Shown piece after piece: positions 45,190-54,434 of a DNA stretch of 64,000 bases. The position numbers and the translations under genes are program-made. The notes below the pieces were generated by a model. It was not told the origin of the DNA. It searched no databases and worked only from the letters and a program-made list of their open reading frames with translations. The stretch covers positions 1,612,001-1,676,000 of the forward strand of contig NZ_CP084580.1 of the NCBI RefSeq assembly GCF_021869765.1. Direction: 5' to 3'. How positions within the stretch are numbered: the first letter of the stretch is position 1; every line of letters begins with the position of its first letter. This stretch comes from Chryseobacterium sp. MEBOG06 (GTDB lineage: Bacteria > Bacteroidota > Bacteroidia > Flavobacteriales > Weeksellaceae).

Positions 45190-46470
45190 TTACCTATGTA
45201 ATTTCTTCTCCATTTCTTCCGGATGGTTCAAACAGTAATGAAGCTGGTTTTTGTCAAGCTGTTTTTCCCAATTTGCAACGACTATTGTAGCTACAGAATT
45301 GCCTATTACGTTGGTTAAGGCTCTGCATTCGCTCATAAATTTGTCAATTCCGAGAATAAGTGTCATTCCGGCAATAGGAATTTCAGGAACTACGGCCAAA
45401 GTTGCTGCCAGAGTTACGAATCCAGCACCTGTAACCCCTGCTGCACCTTTTGAGCTTAGCATAGCCACTAAAAGAAGCATCAGCTGTTTTTCAATTGGCA
45501 GATGAATGTTTAATGCCTGTGCTATGAATAGAGAGGCGAGGGTCATATAGATATTGGTGCCGTCAAGATTAAAAGAATACCCCGTGGGAACCACCAGTCC
45601 CACTATTGCACGTGAGCAACCTGCTTTTTCAAGCTTTTCCATAATTCCCGGAAGGGCAGACTCCGAAGAGCTGGTCCCTAATACCAGAAGAAGCTCTTCT
45701 TTAAGGTAGAAAAGAAGCTTGAAAATATTGAATCCATTGTACAGCGCAACTGCTCCTAATACCAAAACTACAAAAAGAATAGAGGTAATATAAAAGGTAG
45801 CCACCAGGAATATAAGATTCAGGACAGAATGAAGGCCATACTTTCCAATAGTAAATGCCATGGCTCCAAAAGCCCCTAGGGGAGCAAGCTTCATCAGCAT
45901 ATGAACAATTTTAAATACAGGTGTTGATAAATCCTGTAGAAAATCAGTCACTTTCTGACTTTTTTCTTTCGTCAGAACCAGTGCAACACCCATTAAAATA
46001 GCTACAAGAAGAACCTGAAGAATATTATCACCTACCAAAGGACTGAATAAAGTGTCCGGAATAATATTCATAATAAACCCTGTAAGTGTTGACTCATGGG
46101 CTCTTGCCTGATACTGTGATACATCCCCTGTAAGGGTAGAAGGGTCAATATTTAAACCATGACCGGGCTGTAAAATATTTCCGACAAATAAACCAATGAT
46201 CAGTGCAAGAGTGGAGAATGTGAAAAAGTAAATCATTGCCTTTACAGCAATTCTTCCCACTTTTTTCAGATCGGTCATGTGCGCAATACCCAAAGTAAGG
46301 GTAATGAAAATAACCGGAGCAATGATCATCTTTACCAATTTAATGAAGCCGTCTCCCAACGGTTTCATTTTTTCTCCCAGTTCAGGATAGAATTTTCCTA
46401 AAAGAATTCCTGCAATAATAGCAATGATTACCTGAAAATAAAGCTGCTGATAAAACTTTTTTGCTTTCAA
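45190..46470 (-). CDS. Dicarboxylate/amino acid:cation symporter (DAACS family)
   Basis: A 426-residue transporter of the GltP/DctA fold. Typical blocks are [48 protein letters not shown], the serine-rich reentrant loop [45 protein letters not shown] (NLDGT motif) and [22 protein letters not shown]. It imports C4-dicarboxylates or glutamate/aspartate with protons or sodium. The gene is convergent with the lipid kinase; the choice of substrate is not visible. Confidence 0.93.
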   Translation of the reverse strand: MKAKKFYQQLYFQVIIAIIAGILLGKFYPELGEKMKPLGDGFIKLVKMIIAPVIFITLTLGIAHMTDLKKVGRIAVKAMIYFFTFSTLALIIGLFVGNILQPGHGLNIDPSTLTGDVSQYQARAHESTLTGFIMNIIPDTLFSPLVGDNILQVLLVAILMGVALVLTKEKSQKVTDFLQDLSTPVFKIVHMLMKLAPLGAFGAMAFTIGKYGLHSVLNLIFLVATFYITSILFVVLVLGAVALYNGFNIFKLLFYLKEELLLVLGTSSSESALPGIMEKLEKAGCSRAIVGLVVPTGYSFNLDGTNIYMTLASLFIAQALNIHLPIEKQLMLLLVAMLSSKGAAGVTGAGFVTLAATLAVVPEIPIAGMTLILGIDKFMSECRALTNVIGNSVATIVVANWEKQLDKNQLHYCLNHPEEMEKKLHR

Positions 46471-46604
46471 TAGATGCGGTTTTTTGAGAAGGCGAAATTA
46501 TGAATTTTTTATAAAAATATGACAAAAGTCATGAGTTTTAATATAAGCTTAAGCAATTGTATCAGGTGATGAGAATCTAATGTTTGATTTCCAGATACTA
46601 AGAA

Positions 46605-46628
46605 GGGCCGGATTTTAAAATCCGGCCC
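46605..46628 (-). terminator. Hairpin after gamma-glutamyltransferase
   Basis: A 24-base perfect palindrome with GGGCCGGATTTT as its left half lies 30 bp past the ggt stop. The U tract on the minus strand is weak. Confidence 0.6.
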
Positions 46629-46657
46629 CTGATATATTCTATTTTGAATCATTTTTA

Positions 46658-48346
46658 TTACTCTACAGCCACTGAGTCGTCTCCACGGCCATCTGCTACC
46701 GCATGAATATTTCCATTTTCATCAAGCACGATCATTTCTGTTTTTCCGATTTGCTTGGTCTTTTCAATGATATAATTTTTGTTTTTCAGCTCAGCAATAG
46801 TGCTTTCGGGAAAATTATTTTCTACAGTGATTGTTTCCGGAAGCCATTGATGATGGAACTTGGGGGTATTCACTGAAAGATTGGCATTTAATTTAAAATC
46901 TACAACATTGACAATAGACTGATATACTGAAGTCGGAATTGTAGTTCCTCCAGGTGTTCCCACTACCATATAAGGTTTTCCGTTCTTAAGAAGTATGGTA
47001 GGAGTCATAGACGAAAGCATTCTTTTATTAGGCTGAATTGAATTGGCTTCTCCGCCTACCGCTCCAAACATATTGGGAACTCCTGGTTTGATGGAGAAAT
47101 CATCCATTTCATTATTTAGAAAAAAGCCTGCTCCTGAAACCAATACTTTACTTCCGTAATAGCCGTTAAGAGTTGTGGTCACAGATGCTGCATTTCCGTC
47201 TTTGTCAAGTACAGAAATATGGGTAGTTTGCATTGACTCTTTTGGTTGTGTAATTATTTTTCCTACCTCTGAGCTTGGTGTTGCTTTGTCAAAACTGAAG
47301 CTTTTCCATCTTTTTTTCAGATATTCATCAGAAATAAGATAAGAAGTTTTGTCCTGAATAAAATCCGGATCTCCCATATATTCTGCCCTGTCTGCAAAAG
47401 CTCTTCTTTCAGCTTCAACCATGATCTGAACTGCTTTTGTAGAATTTTGCTGATATTTTTCAAGGTTTTCAAAGCTCGCCATTCTAAGCATTTGGGCCAA
47501 TAGAAGACCGCCGCTGGAAGGTAAAGGCATAGAAACAACATTGTTTCCTTTGTAATCAAACTCTAATGCTTTTCTCTCAGCTACTTTATAATTTTTAAGA
47601 TCTTCCAGAGTGATAATACCATTGCCCCTTTTCATTTCTGCAACCAAAAGTTCTGCTGTTTTTCCCTCATAGAATCCTTTTGCCCCTAGTTTTTGAATGA
47701 GTTTCAGCGTTTCAGCCAGCTCTTTTTGAACTAACAGGTCTCCTGCTTTCCATGGAGTATCCTTTACAAATAGGATTGAAGATTTATTATTCTTCTGGAA
47801 CTTTTCTTTCTGGCTATTCAGCATATCTGCTTCTTTTCCTGTAATGGTGAACCCTTGCTCTGCAAGATCAATAGCAGGCTGGATAATTTTATCCATCGGA
47901 AGTTTACAGTACTTTAATGTGGCAAAGAAACCAGCCACACTTCCCGGAATCCCTACTGCAAGCCTTCCGTTTTGAGACAGATCCGTATCCGCTTTTCCTT
48001 TTTTATCAAGGTACATATCTCTGGAAGCTTTTTTAGGAGCTGTTTCCCTGTAATCCAAAGTGAATTTTTCACCATTATTTTTCACGCCTACCAAAAATCC
48101 ACCTCCTCCAATGTTTCCGGCTTGCGGATACACAACGGCCAATGCATATTGTGTGGCAGTGACTGCATCATAAGCATTTCCTCCCATTTTTAAGATTTTT
48201 GCTCCTGCTTCACTGGCCAGAGGATGTGCTGATACCACCACGCCCTTGTTTTTTACCTGTACTTCTTTGACAATACTGATGTCTGTAAACTGTGCCCAGC
48301 TTAATTGACTGGCCAATAGTACCGAAACAATTAAAAACTTCTTCAT
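46658..48346 (-). CDS. ggt: Gamma-glutamyltransferase
   Basis: A 562-residue proenzyme with a signal peptide (ending near SWAQF). VSAHPLASEAGAKILKMGGNAYDAVTATQYALAVVYPQAGNIGGGGFLV is the conserved large-subunit start. Self-cleavage is expected before the nucleophile Thr in MQTTHISVLDKDGNAASVTTTLNGYYGSKV, near residue 375. MLSSMTPTILLKNGKPYMVVGTPGGTTIPTSV is the late glycine-rich site. In the periplasm it splits glutathione and other gamma-glutamyl compounds. A -7 element (TATTTTTG, plus 48363-48370) precedes it. Confidence 0.95.
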   Translation of the reverse strand: MKKFLIVSVLLASQLSWAQFTDISIVKEVQVKNKGVVVSAHPLASEAGAKILKMGGNAYDAVTATQYALAVVYPQAGNIGGGGFLVGVKNNGEKFTLDYRETAPKKASRDMYLDKKGKADTDLSQNGRLAVGIPGSVAGFFATLKYCKLPMDKIIQPAIDLAEQGFTITGKEADMLNSQKEKFQKNNKSSILFVKDTPWKAGDLLVQKELAETLKLIQKLGAKGFYEGKTAELLVAEMKRGNGIITLEDLKNYKVAERKALEFDYKGNNVVSMPLPSSGGLLLAQMLRMASFENLEKYQQNSTKAVQIMVEAERRAFADRAEYMGDPDFIQDKTSYLISDEYLKKRWKSFSFDKATPSSEVGKIITQPKESMQTTHISVLDKDGNAASVTTTLNGYYGSKVLVSGAGFFLNNEMDDFSIKPGVPNMFGAVGGEANSIQPNKRMLSSMTPTILLKNGKPYMVVGTPGGTTIPTSVYQSIVNVVDFKLNANLSVNTPKFHHQWLPETITVENNFPESTIAELKNKNYIIEKTKQIGKTEMIVLDENGNIHAVADGRGDDSVAVE

Positions 48347-48705
48347 ATGATTTTCTTTATAACAAAAATAGAGAATTTTTGTCTAGATGATTGTTGATGA
48401 TGGCGGAATAATTTCAGGTAACTGCTAAATAGCTAAAAGCACAAATTGCATGATTTGTTTTGGGAACCGAATAGTAAGGTAATTGGAGATTATTTGGAGC
48501 TTTGATTTTTAATACACTGTTTTTTCACTGATATATTTTACAAAAAAGGTATGAGAAAGTGTGATTTGACTGGAAATTTGAAATGAAAAACCTCAAATTC
48601 ATGATGATTTTTCGCTCTAAACTTCGGTATATTTTTAAATACACCTTTTTTATAATGGTTGACTTGTTTTTTTTACTTTTGTACAATTCTAAAAAAATCT
48701 GAAAA
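48347..48705. other. Divergent intergenic region between ggt and the threonine dehydrogenase gene
   Basis: 359 bp. Promoter elements face outwards: TATTTTTG on the minus strand (48363-48370) for ggt and TACTTTTG (48674-48681) for the rightward gene. The middle is AT-rich; I see no gene or RNA in it. Confidence 0.6.
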
Positions 48706-49671
48706 ATGGAATCCTATACGGAAAGAATACTGATTACAGGTGCCTTGGGACAAATCGGCACAGAGCTTACGAACAGACTTGTTGAAATTCACGGAGCAGA
48801 CAACGTTGTTGCTTCAGGATTGGACAGATGGCAGGAAGGAATTACTTCTGCAGGACACTATGAAAGAATGGACGTTACTAATACGCAGCTTGTGAGACAG
48901 GTGGTTAAAGACTATGATATCACGACAGTGTATCACTTAGCTTCACTTTTGTCAGGTACTTCAGAAAAGCAGCCTATTTTCGCTTGGAAATTAAATCTTG
49001 AACCCCTGCTTCATTTTTGTGAAATGGCAAAAGAAGGGCTTCTTAAAAAGATTTTCTGGCCAAGTTCAATCGCTGTGTTTGGAAAAGGAATTCCAAAGCA
49101 TGATGTAGGGCAGGAGGTAGTACTGAACCCGACAACTGTTTATGGGATTTCTAAAATGGCAGGAGAAAAATGGTGTGAGTACTATTTTGATAAATATGGA
49201 GTGGATGTAAGGAGTATCAGATATCCGGGATTGATCTCATGGAAGACTCCGGCAGGTGGCGGAACAACCGACTACGCTGTTGAGATTTTCTATAAAGCAA
49301 TAGAGGAGGGGAAATATACAAGTTTCATTTCTGAGAATACAGGAATGCCAATGTTGTATATGGATGATGCAATTAATGCAACATTAAAATTAATGGAAGC
49401 TCCAAAAGAAAGTCTGACTGTTCGTTCATCTTATAATCTTGGTGGAATGTCATTTACTCCAAAAGAACTGGCTGAAGAAATCAAGAAAGAAATTCCTGAT
49501 TTTTCGATCGATTACAATCCTGATTTCAGACAGTCCATTGCAGATTCATGGCCCGCTTCAATTGATGATTCAGTAGCGAAAAAAGACTGGGGACTGACCT
49601 ATGATTTCGGAATTTCTGAAATGACAAAAGATATGATCAAGAATCTTAAAGTAAAATTAACTAAGAATTAA
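48706..49671 (+). CDS. L-threonine 3-dehydrogenase, SDR (epimerase-like) type
   Basis: A 321-residue extended SDR. ILITGALGQIGTELTNRL is the NAD-binding GxxGxxG, YHLASLLSGTSEKQP and FWPSSIAVFG follow, and catalytic YGISKMAGEKWCEYY carries Tyr and Lys. RYPGLISWKTPAGGGTTDYAVEIFYKAIE is characteristic of the SDR-type threonine dehydrogenases of Bacteroidota and trypanosomes rather than of sugar epimerases. It oxidises threonine to 2-amino-3-ketobutyrate. No ketobutyrate ligase gene is adjacent. Confidence 0.88.
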   Translation: MESYTERILITGALGQIGTELTNRLVEIHGADNVVASGLDRWQEGITSAGHYERMDVTNTQLVRQVVKDYDITTVYHLASLLSGTSEKQPIFAWKLNLEPLLHFCEMAKEGLLKKIFWPSSIAVFGKGIPKHDVGQEVVLNPTTVYGISKMAGEKWCEYYFDKYGVDVRSIRYPGLISWKTPAGGGTTDYAVEIFYKAIEEGKYTSFISENTGMPMLYMDDAINATLKLMEAPKESLTVRSSYNLGGMSFTPKELAEEIKKEIPDFSIDYNPDFRQSIADSWPASIDDSVAKKDWGLTYDFGISEMTKDMIKNLKVKLTKN

Positions 49672-49755
49672 TTATCTAAAGTTATTGTTTAATTAACAGG
49701 TGTTTTAACATCTGATTTTTAATATTTTATAAATTTTATCTAAAACTTAATTTAA

Positions 49756-50508
49756 ATGGTATTATTGACTTTTAACATTACGAAAATGGAAGCTGAAGCA
49801 AAAAACGGGGTTCAGATTTCGGATGAAGAAAGGTTAAAGATTATAGAAAATAATACCAAAGCAATTCTTAGGATTTTAGATATTCATGATATAAAATCAA
49901 GTTTTTTTGTAGAGGTTTCTCTCACTGGAAAACTGCAGAATCTTATAAAAGCAATTTCATCCAAAGGGCATGAAATTGCTTTTTATAATAAAGATTCAAG
50001 TCCGGAAGAAATAGAAAATGCCAAGAAGAATATTCAGGAACTTCTGGAAAAACAGATCAGAGGAATTCGTCAGAAAGAGGTAAAGGTTTCTCAGGAAATC
50101 CTGAAGATGATGGAGTTCAATTATGTTTCCAATATCGATAATGCCAATATTCTTTTTCCTCTCAAACGTCTGAAAAGAGATACTGAAATTACAGAAGAGG
50201 ATGGGTTGAGTATTGTGCCGGAAAGTATCTCTCCATACAGCCAGCTGCCATACAATGATTTTGTATTTCAGATCCTGCCGATGAAGTATTACCAGAATAT
50301 GGTTCTGGAAACATTGCAGAATGAAGAATTTGTTTTGATCTATTTAAACTCCTGGCAGTTTACCGATTTTAAGAAATACCGCTTTGAGATCCCTTTTTAC
50401 AGAAGTTTATTTTCGGGCAAAAAAATGGAGGACAAATTAGATGCCCTCCTTACTTTTCTTAATGACAGGGAAATGGCTACTTCCCGTATGAAAGATTATA
50501 TATTTTGA
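49756..50508 (+). CDS. Degenerate polysaccharide deacetylase-like protein
   Basis: A 250-residue protein that begins like a NodB-type deacetylase: MVLLTFNITKMEAEAKNGVQISDEERLKIIENNTKAILRILDIHDIKSSFFVEV, then GHEIAFYNKD. The metal-binding residues are gone: the usual TFD(D/I) start reads TFNI, and the His pair after GHEIA is replaced by FYNKD. It is also short of the usual second catalytic histidine region. It is probably an inactive relative with a binding or structural role. It lies 84 bp after the threonine dehydrogenase gene on the same strand. Confidence 0.7.
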   Translation: MVLLTFNITKMEAEAKNGVQISDEERLKIIENNTKAILRILDIHDIKSSFFVEVSLTGKLQNLIKAISSKGHEIAFYNKDSSPEEIENAKKNIQELLEKQIRGIRQKEVKVSQEILKMMEFNYVSNIDNANILFPLKRLKRDTEITEEDGLSIVPESISPYSQLPYNDFVFQILPMKYYQNMVLETLQNEEFVLIYLNSWQFTDFKKYRFEIPFYRSLFSGKKMEDKLDALLTFLNDREMATSRMKDYIF

Positions 50509-50680
50509 GTTGAAAATGAAAAATGGGAAGTTGAAAATTTACAAAACTTCTCTCCAATTCTAAATTTAAAATAGAGAAAAGTAACTGTAAATATCATCAG
50601 TAAACTAAACCACCAGAAACTAAATTTCCAACAGCAAATAACCGATAACTATTAATTTTCAATTTTCCACTTTCAACTAA
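50507..50680. repeat. TTGAAAATGAAA/TTTTCAATTTTC inverted arms
   Basis: Left arm gagttgaaaatgaaaaatgg (from 50507) and right arm attttcaattttccactttc (to about 50677) flank the space between convergent genes. The arms resemble those at 23724-23836 and could fold into a terminator-like structure. Confidence 0.5.
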
Positions 50681-50683
50681 AAC

Positions 50684-51886
50684 CTAGCTCAGTTCAAAAA
50701 GAGTGATCTCTGGCAATACACCCACTCTCCCCGGATATCCCAATACTCCAAATCCTCTGTTTACATAAAGCATTTTCCCCTCACTCTCATATAGATCTGC
50801 CCATTTCGGGTAGCGGTACTGTACAGGTGACCATTTGATATTTTTAAGATCTAAACCAAATTGCATACCGTGAGTATGTCCCGAAAGGGTTAGATGAATA
50901 TTCCCAGGGTGTTTTTTTACCACATAATCAAAATGGGTAGGGTCATGGCTCATTAATATTTTTGTTGCTGATTCCGGTACGTTTTTTAACGCGTCGTCAA
51001 TTTTACCAAATTGAGGAAACGGTTTTAATCCCCAGTTTTCAACTCCCAAAATATATAGCTTCTCACCATCTTTTTCAATGACTCTGTGTTCATTTCTCAG
51101 CATATCAAAACCAGCCTGTTTTTCATAATCAATCAGTGTGTCAAGATTTTCTTTTTTAGCCTGAGGAGATTCCCAGGTTACATAATCACCGTAATCATGG
51201 TTTCCTAATACAGCAAGTTTACCGTCTTTAGCCTGTATTTTTGAAAATAAAGGAATGAAAGGTTTAAATTCATCTGCAACATTGTTCACCATGTCTCCCG
51301 TGAACAGAACCAGATCAGGTTTTTGCTCGTTGATCAGGTCGATCGCATGCTGCAATTTACCTGGATCTGAGAAGCTTCCGCTGTGAACATCCGAAATCTG
51401 TATAATTTTATACCCTTTAAAACTTTTCGGAAGATTGGCAAGCTTCACTTTTACCCTTCTCACTTTGTGACGGTATTTTCCGAAGGTAATTCCGTCTATG
51501 AATAAAGCAGAAAGAACTCCGCTCATTCCCAATCCTATCAGGCTTAAGAATTTTCTCCTTTCCGGAAAGAAGTTTTCAGTAGGTTTTGCAAAGCCGATCA
51601 GATATCCTCCGGCACGGATAATATCATCAATCAGTAAAAATAAAACTACAAAAATTTTAGGAAGAATAAAAACCAAAAATAATGAAATCATAATCTGTGC
51701 CCTTGCTGTACTCCTGTCAGATTTTTGATGAGCGATTTCGTAAGCAAAGATCCCATATACTGCTAACGATATAACCCAGTATCCGACCCTAATCCAGAAG
51801 TTATCCGTAAGTGTTTTTATGGCTTGATAAATATACACTTCCAAAAACAGGAAGATTCCGGCGATAATTAAAAAGTTTTTTTGCAT
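50684..51886 (-). CDS. Membrane-anchored metallophosphoesterase
   Basis: A 400-residue protein with about four membrane segments in the first 145 residues and a calcineurin-like phosphoesterase domain after that. The metal motifs are in order: IIQISDVHSGSF, LVFTGDMVNN, AVLGNHDYGDYV, ILMSHDPTHFD and LTLSGHTHGMQFG. This matches the YkuE/YaeI group, some of which hydrolyse UDP-diacylglucosamine-type lipids, but the catalytic domain alone does not fix the substrate. Confidence 0.9.
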   Translation of the reverse strand: MQKNFLIIAGIFLFLEVYIYQAIKTLTDNFWIRVGYWVISLAVYGIFAYEIAHQKSDRSTARAQIMISLFLVFILPKIFVVLFLLIDDIIRAGGYLIGFAKPTENFFPERRKFLSLIGLGMSGVLSALFIDGITFGKYRHKVRRVKVKLANLPKSFKGYKIIQISDVHSGSFSDPGKLQHAIDLINEQKPDLVLFTGDMVNNVADEFKPFIPLFSKIQAKDGKLAVLGNHDYGDYVTWESPQAKKENLDTLIDYEKQAGFDMLRNEHRVIEKDGEKLYILGVENWGLKPFPQFGKIDDALKNVPESATKILMSHDPTHFDYVVKKHPGNIHLTLSGHTHGMQFGLDLKNIKWSPVQYRYPKWADLYESEGKMLYVNRGFGVLGYPGRVGVLPEITLFELS

Positions 51887-51898
51887 ATTCTGGTTAAA

Positions 51899-51930
51899 AA
51901 AAGCACAAAGAATAACTTCCCTGTGCTTTT
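51899..51930 (-). terminator. Terminator after the KAS III-like gene
   Basis: AAAAGCACA (51899-51907) pairs with TGTGCTTTT (51922-51930), preceded by A residues that give the U tract on the minus strand. Confidence 0.75.
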
Positions 51931-51957
51931 ATATTTTTTTGTTTATTAAATATTTTT

Positions 51958-53025
51958 TTAAGGAAATCTGTAAACGATAGCATTGATGTTCATTCCGGCA
52001 CCTACCGAAGTCATCACAATGTTACCTTTTTCTTTAAACGTTTGACCCTCCATTTTTCCTTTAATTATTAAATCATACATTGTAGGAATAGTTGCTACAG
52101 ATGTATTTCCAAGATCCTGAATGGTCATTGGGGAAATAGAGTGGTCATACTCCTTTATATCGTAAAGTCTGTGAAGTCTTTCAATCATAGCATAATCCAT
52201 TTTGGCGTTGGCCTGGTGAATTAAGATTTTATCTATATCTTCAATAGAAAGACCTGCATCTGTAATGGTTTCTTTGATGGCTACCGGTACGTTTTTAAGA
52301 GCGTATTCGTAGATTTTTCTTCCCAGCATTCTTACATAAAGACGTTTTTGATCTACTTCTTTATTGATTGATGGAGCATTTTCAAGATAATTCAGTTCCG
52401 GACCATTGTCGCAGATTGTGTTGTGGGCAATGATTCCAACATTCTCATCATCAGTAGCTTTTACTACTACAGCACCAGCACCGTCAGCAAAGATCATCCT
52501 GTTTCTGTCGTGTGGATCTGTTACACGGCTTAATGTTTCCCCTCCAATTACTAAAACGGTTTTAGCAACCTTAGCCTTAATTAAATTATCAGCCAAAATC
52601 ATAGCTTCCACCCATCCCGGACATCCGAAAAGCATATCATACGTTACGCATTTTCTGTTTTTGATACCCAGTTTGTTCTTTACCCTTGCGGCCATTGTCG
52701 GCATAAAATCAGCGTATCCGTTTTCAGTAACTTCCCCGAAATTGCTTGCGTAAATAATATAATCTAATTCCTCACCGTCTACTTTTGCATCCTCAAGGGC
52801 AACTTTTGCGGCTTCATAACCGATTTGTGAATTGGAAAGATCTTCCTCAATGAATCTCCTGTTTTCAATTTCTGTTATTTCTACAAATTTTGCAATCGTT
52901 TCTTCCACAGGCTTTTCAATCTTTACTCCATCCTCTGTGTAGAACTCGGAATTCATGAAATAATCCCTACCAATAACTCTGTTCGGAATATAAGATCCAG
53001 AACCAATAATGATCGTATTCGGCAT
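51958..53025 (-). CDS. 3-oxoacyl-ACP synthase III-like (KAS III) protein
   Basis: A 355-residue thiolase-fold enzyme from the ATG of MPNTIIIGSGSYIPNRVIG. A longer frame to 53079 lies upstream of the -7 element at 53052-53059 and is rejected. The triad is visible: Cys in YDMLFGCPGWVEAMILAD, His in KILIHQANAKMD and Asn in DLGNTSVATIP. FADGAGAVVV and SVGAGMNINAIVYRF complete the family. The insert EFYTEDGVKIEKPVEETIAKFVEITEI suggests a secondary-metabolite or lipid-specific synthase rather than the housekeeping FabH. The product is unknown. Confidence 0.88.
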   Translation of the reverse strand: MPNTIIIGSGSYIPNRVIGRDYFMNSEFYTEDGVKIEKPVEETIAKFVEITEIENRRFIEEDLSNSQIGYEAAKVALEDAKVDGEELDYIIYASNFGEVTENGYADFMPTMAARVKNKLGIKNRKCVTYDMLFGCPGWVEAMILADNLIKAKVAKTVLVIGGETLSRVTDPHDRNRMIFADGAGAVVVKATDDENVGIIAHNTICDNGPELNYLENAPSINKEVDQKRLYVRMLGRKIYEYALKNVPVAIKETITDAGLSIEDIDKILIHQANAKMDYAMIERLHRLYDIKEYDHSISPMTIQDLGNTSVATIPTMYDLIIKGKMEGQTFKEKGNIVMTSVGAGMNINAIVYRFP

Positions 53026-53051
53026 TCGTTTATATGATTTTTTTAAAGTTG

Positions 53052-53104
53052 CAAAGTTAATAATTAATATTAATAACAAAGAATTAAAAATATTATTAAA
53101 TTTG
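53052..53104. promoter_or_regulatory. Divergent promoters for the KAS III-like gene and the 53127 gene
   Basis: Minus-strand TAACTTTG (plus 53052-53059) serves the KAS III-like gene, and plus-strand TAAATTTG (53097-53104) serves the rightward gene. Both match TAnnTTTG. The first sets the KAS III start at 53025. Confidence 0.65.
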
Positions 53105-53126
53105 CAAAAATTGTACTTTACAATCT

Positions 53127-53696
53127 ATGAAAAACAACTCGTCCTTGAAAGGCTTACTTATTGCAGCTGTGGCGTTTATCGTTGCCTTTGGGATCTACTT
53201 CCTTTTTTTAGCCAAGAAGAATTATTATGTCGTAGATAATCCTACCCCGAATACCTATTACTTTAAGATCAATAACGGATCTGAAGGAATTCTGTCTGCG
53301 GGGCAGTATGTGCATGTGGATTTGAATAAAGGGAAAAACTCTATTCAGGTCTTTGATCAGAATAAAAAAATGCTTTACGATTCTGCATTTGAAGTGAACA
53401 AACTTCGTGGTTTGATTAACATTACACACCAGGATTATTACGTTAACGATCAGTATTATGGGTATAATCTTAAAAAAGATTCCCTGCTGATGGCACTTGA
53501 TAAGACTGTTATTGACGGAAAGGATTATTTCGGAGGGGCAAAACGCTTCAACAAGCTTTACACAGAAGATTTTTACTACAATGTGGATGAAGATTATGAC
53601 AAACTGATCAAGAATATCCAGCAGGTAGAATCAAGATCAAAGATCTTCAGAAAGCAGGATTACCTAAATTATTATAAAGAATATTACAAGTTTTAA
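53127..53696 (+). CDS. Hypothetical single-pass membrane protein
   Basis: A 189-residue protein with one N-terminal membrane segment (LLIAAVAFIVAFGIYFLFLA) and the rest outside or in the periplasm. Early strands (YYFKINNGSEGILSAGQYVHVDLNKGKNSIQVFDQN) look like a small beta-sandwich; the remainder is rich in Tyr, Lys and Asp. No family recognised. The menaquinone gene menG starts 3 bp after its stop, so the two are in one operon with porT. Confidence 0.65.
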   Translation: MKNNSSLKGLLIAAVAFIVAFGIYFLFLAKKNYYVVDNPTPNTYYFKINNGSEGILSAGQYVHVDLNKGKNSIQVFDQNKKMLYDSAFEVNKLRGLINITHQDYYVNDQYYGYNLKKDSLLMALDKTVIDGKDYFGGAKRFNKLYTEDFYYNVDEDYDKLIKNIQQVESRSKIFRKQDYLNYYKEYYKF

Positions 53697-53699
53697 GTT

Positions 53700-54431
53700 T
53701 TGACAAAAGATATCACCAAAGTTACTCCCTACAATTCAGAGGCTACTAAGAAAAGCCAGGTAGAGGATATGTTCGACAATATTGCACCGAAGTATGACCT
53801 TCTGAACCATGTTTTATCCATGAAAATTGACGTTTTGTGGAGGAAAAAACTGGTAAGATGGATGAAAAATGATAATCCGCAGGAAGTGCTGGATGTGGCT
53901 ACAGGAACGGGAGATCTGGCAATTACCATTGAAAAAGGAACCGGTTCAAAAGTAGTTGGTTTAGATTTATCACAACAAATGCTGAATGTTGGCGTTATTA
54001 AAATAAAAAAACTTAAATTAGACGGCAAAATTTCAATGCAAAAAGGGGATGCCGAAAATCTTCCTTTTGAGGACAATAGATTTGATGCTGTGTCCGTTGC
54101 ATTTGGAGTGAGGAATTTTGAAAACCTTACCAAAGGTTTGGCAGAGTTAAGAAGAGTAGTTAAAGATAACAAAAGTGTTTATATACTGGAGTTTTCAAAG
54201 GTTGAGGGGTTTATGGGGCCATTTTATATGTTTTATTTCAAAAATGTATTACCTGCCATAGGCAGATTGGTTTCCAAAGATAATAGGGCGTATACATACC
54301 TTCCGGATTCTGTAAATGCTTTTCCTTTCGGGGAGAAGATGAAACAAATTCTTTTAGATACGGGATTTAAGAAAGTTGAATATAAAAAATTAAGTTTAGG
54401 TATAGCCACAATTTATAAAGCAACAAAGTAA
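53700..54431 (+). CDS. menG: Demethylmenaquinone methyltransferase (TTG start)
   Basis: A 243-residue UbiE/MenG enzyme. VEDMFDNIAPKYDLLNHVLSMKIDVLWRK is the family start, VLDVATGTGDLAITI the SAM site, GDAENLPFEDNRFDAVSVAFGVRNFENLTKGLAELRRVVKD the catalytic core. The only start giving the full N-terminal KVTPYNSE segment is TTG at 53700; the next ATG would remove the first 22 residues. It makes the last step of menaquinone synthesis. It is 3 bp from both neighbours. Confidence 0.93.
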   Translation: MTKDITKVTPYNSEATKKSQVEDMFDNIAPKYDLLNHVLSMKIDVLWRKKLVRWMKNDNPQEVLDVATGTGDLAITIEKGTGSKVVGLDLSQQMLNVGVIKIKKLKLDGKISMQKGDAENLPFEDNRFDAVSVAFGVRNFENLTKGLAELRRVVKDNKSVYILEFSKVEGFMGPFYMFYFKNVLPAIGRLVSKDNRAYTYLPDSVNAFPFGEKMKQILLDTGFKKVEYKKLSLGIATIYKATK

Positions 54432-54434
54432 CCT

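Noticed and set aside
53026..53079. N-terminal extension of the KAS III-like gene
   Set aside because: The extension lies over and upstream of the promoter element at 53052-53059.
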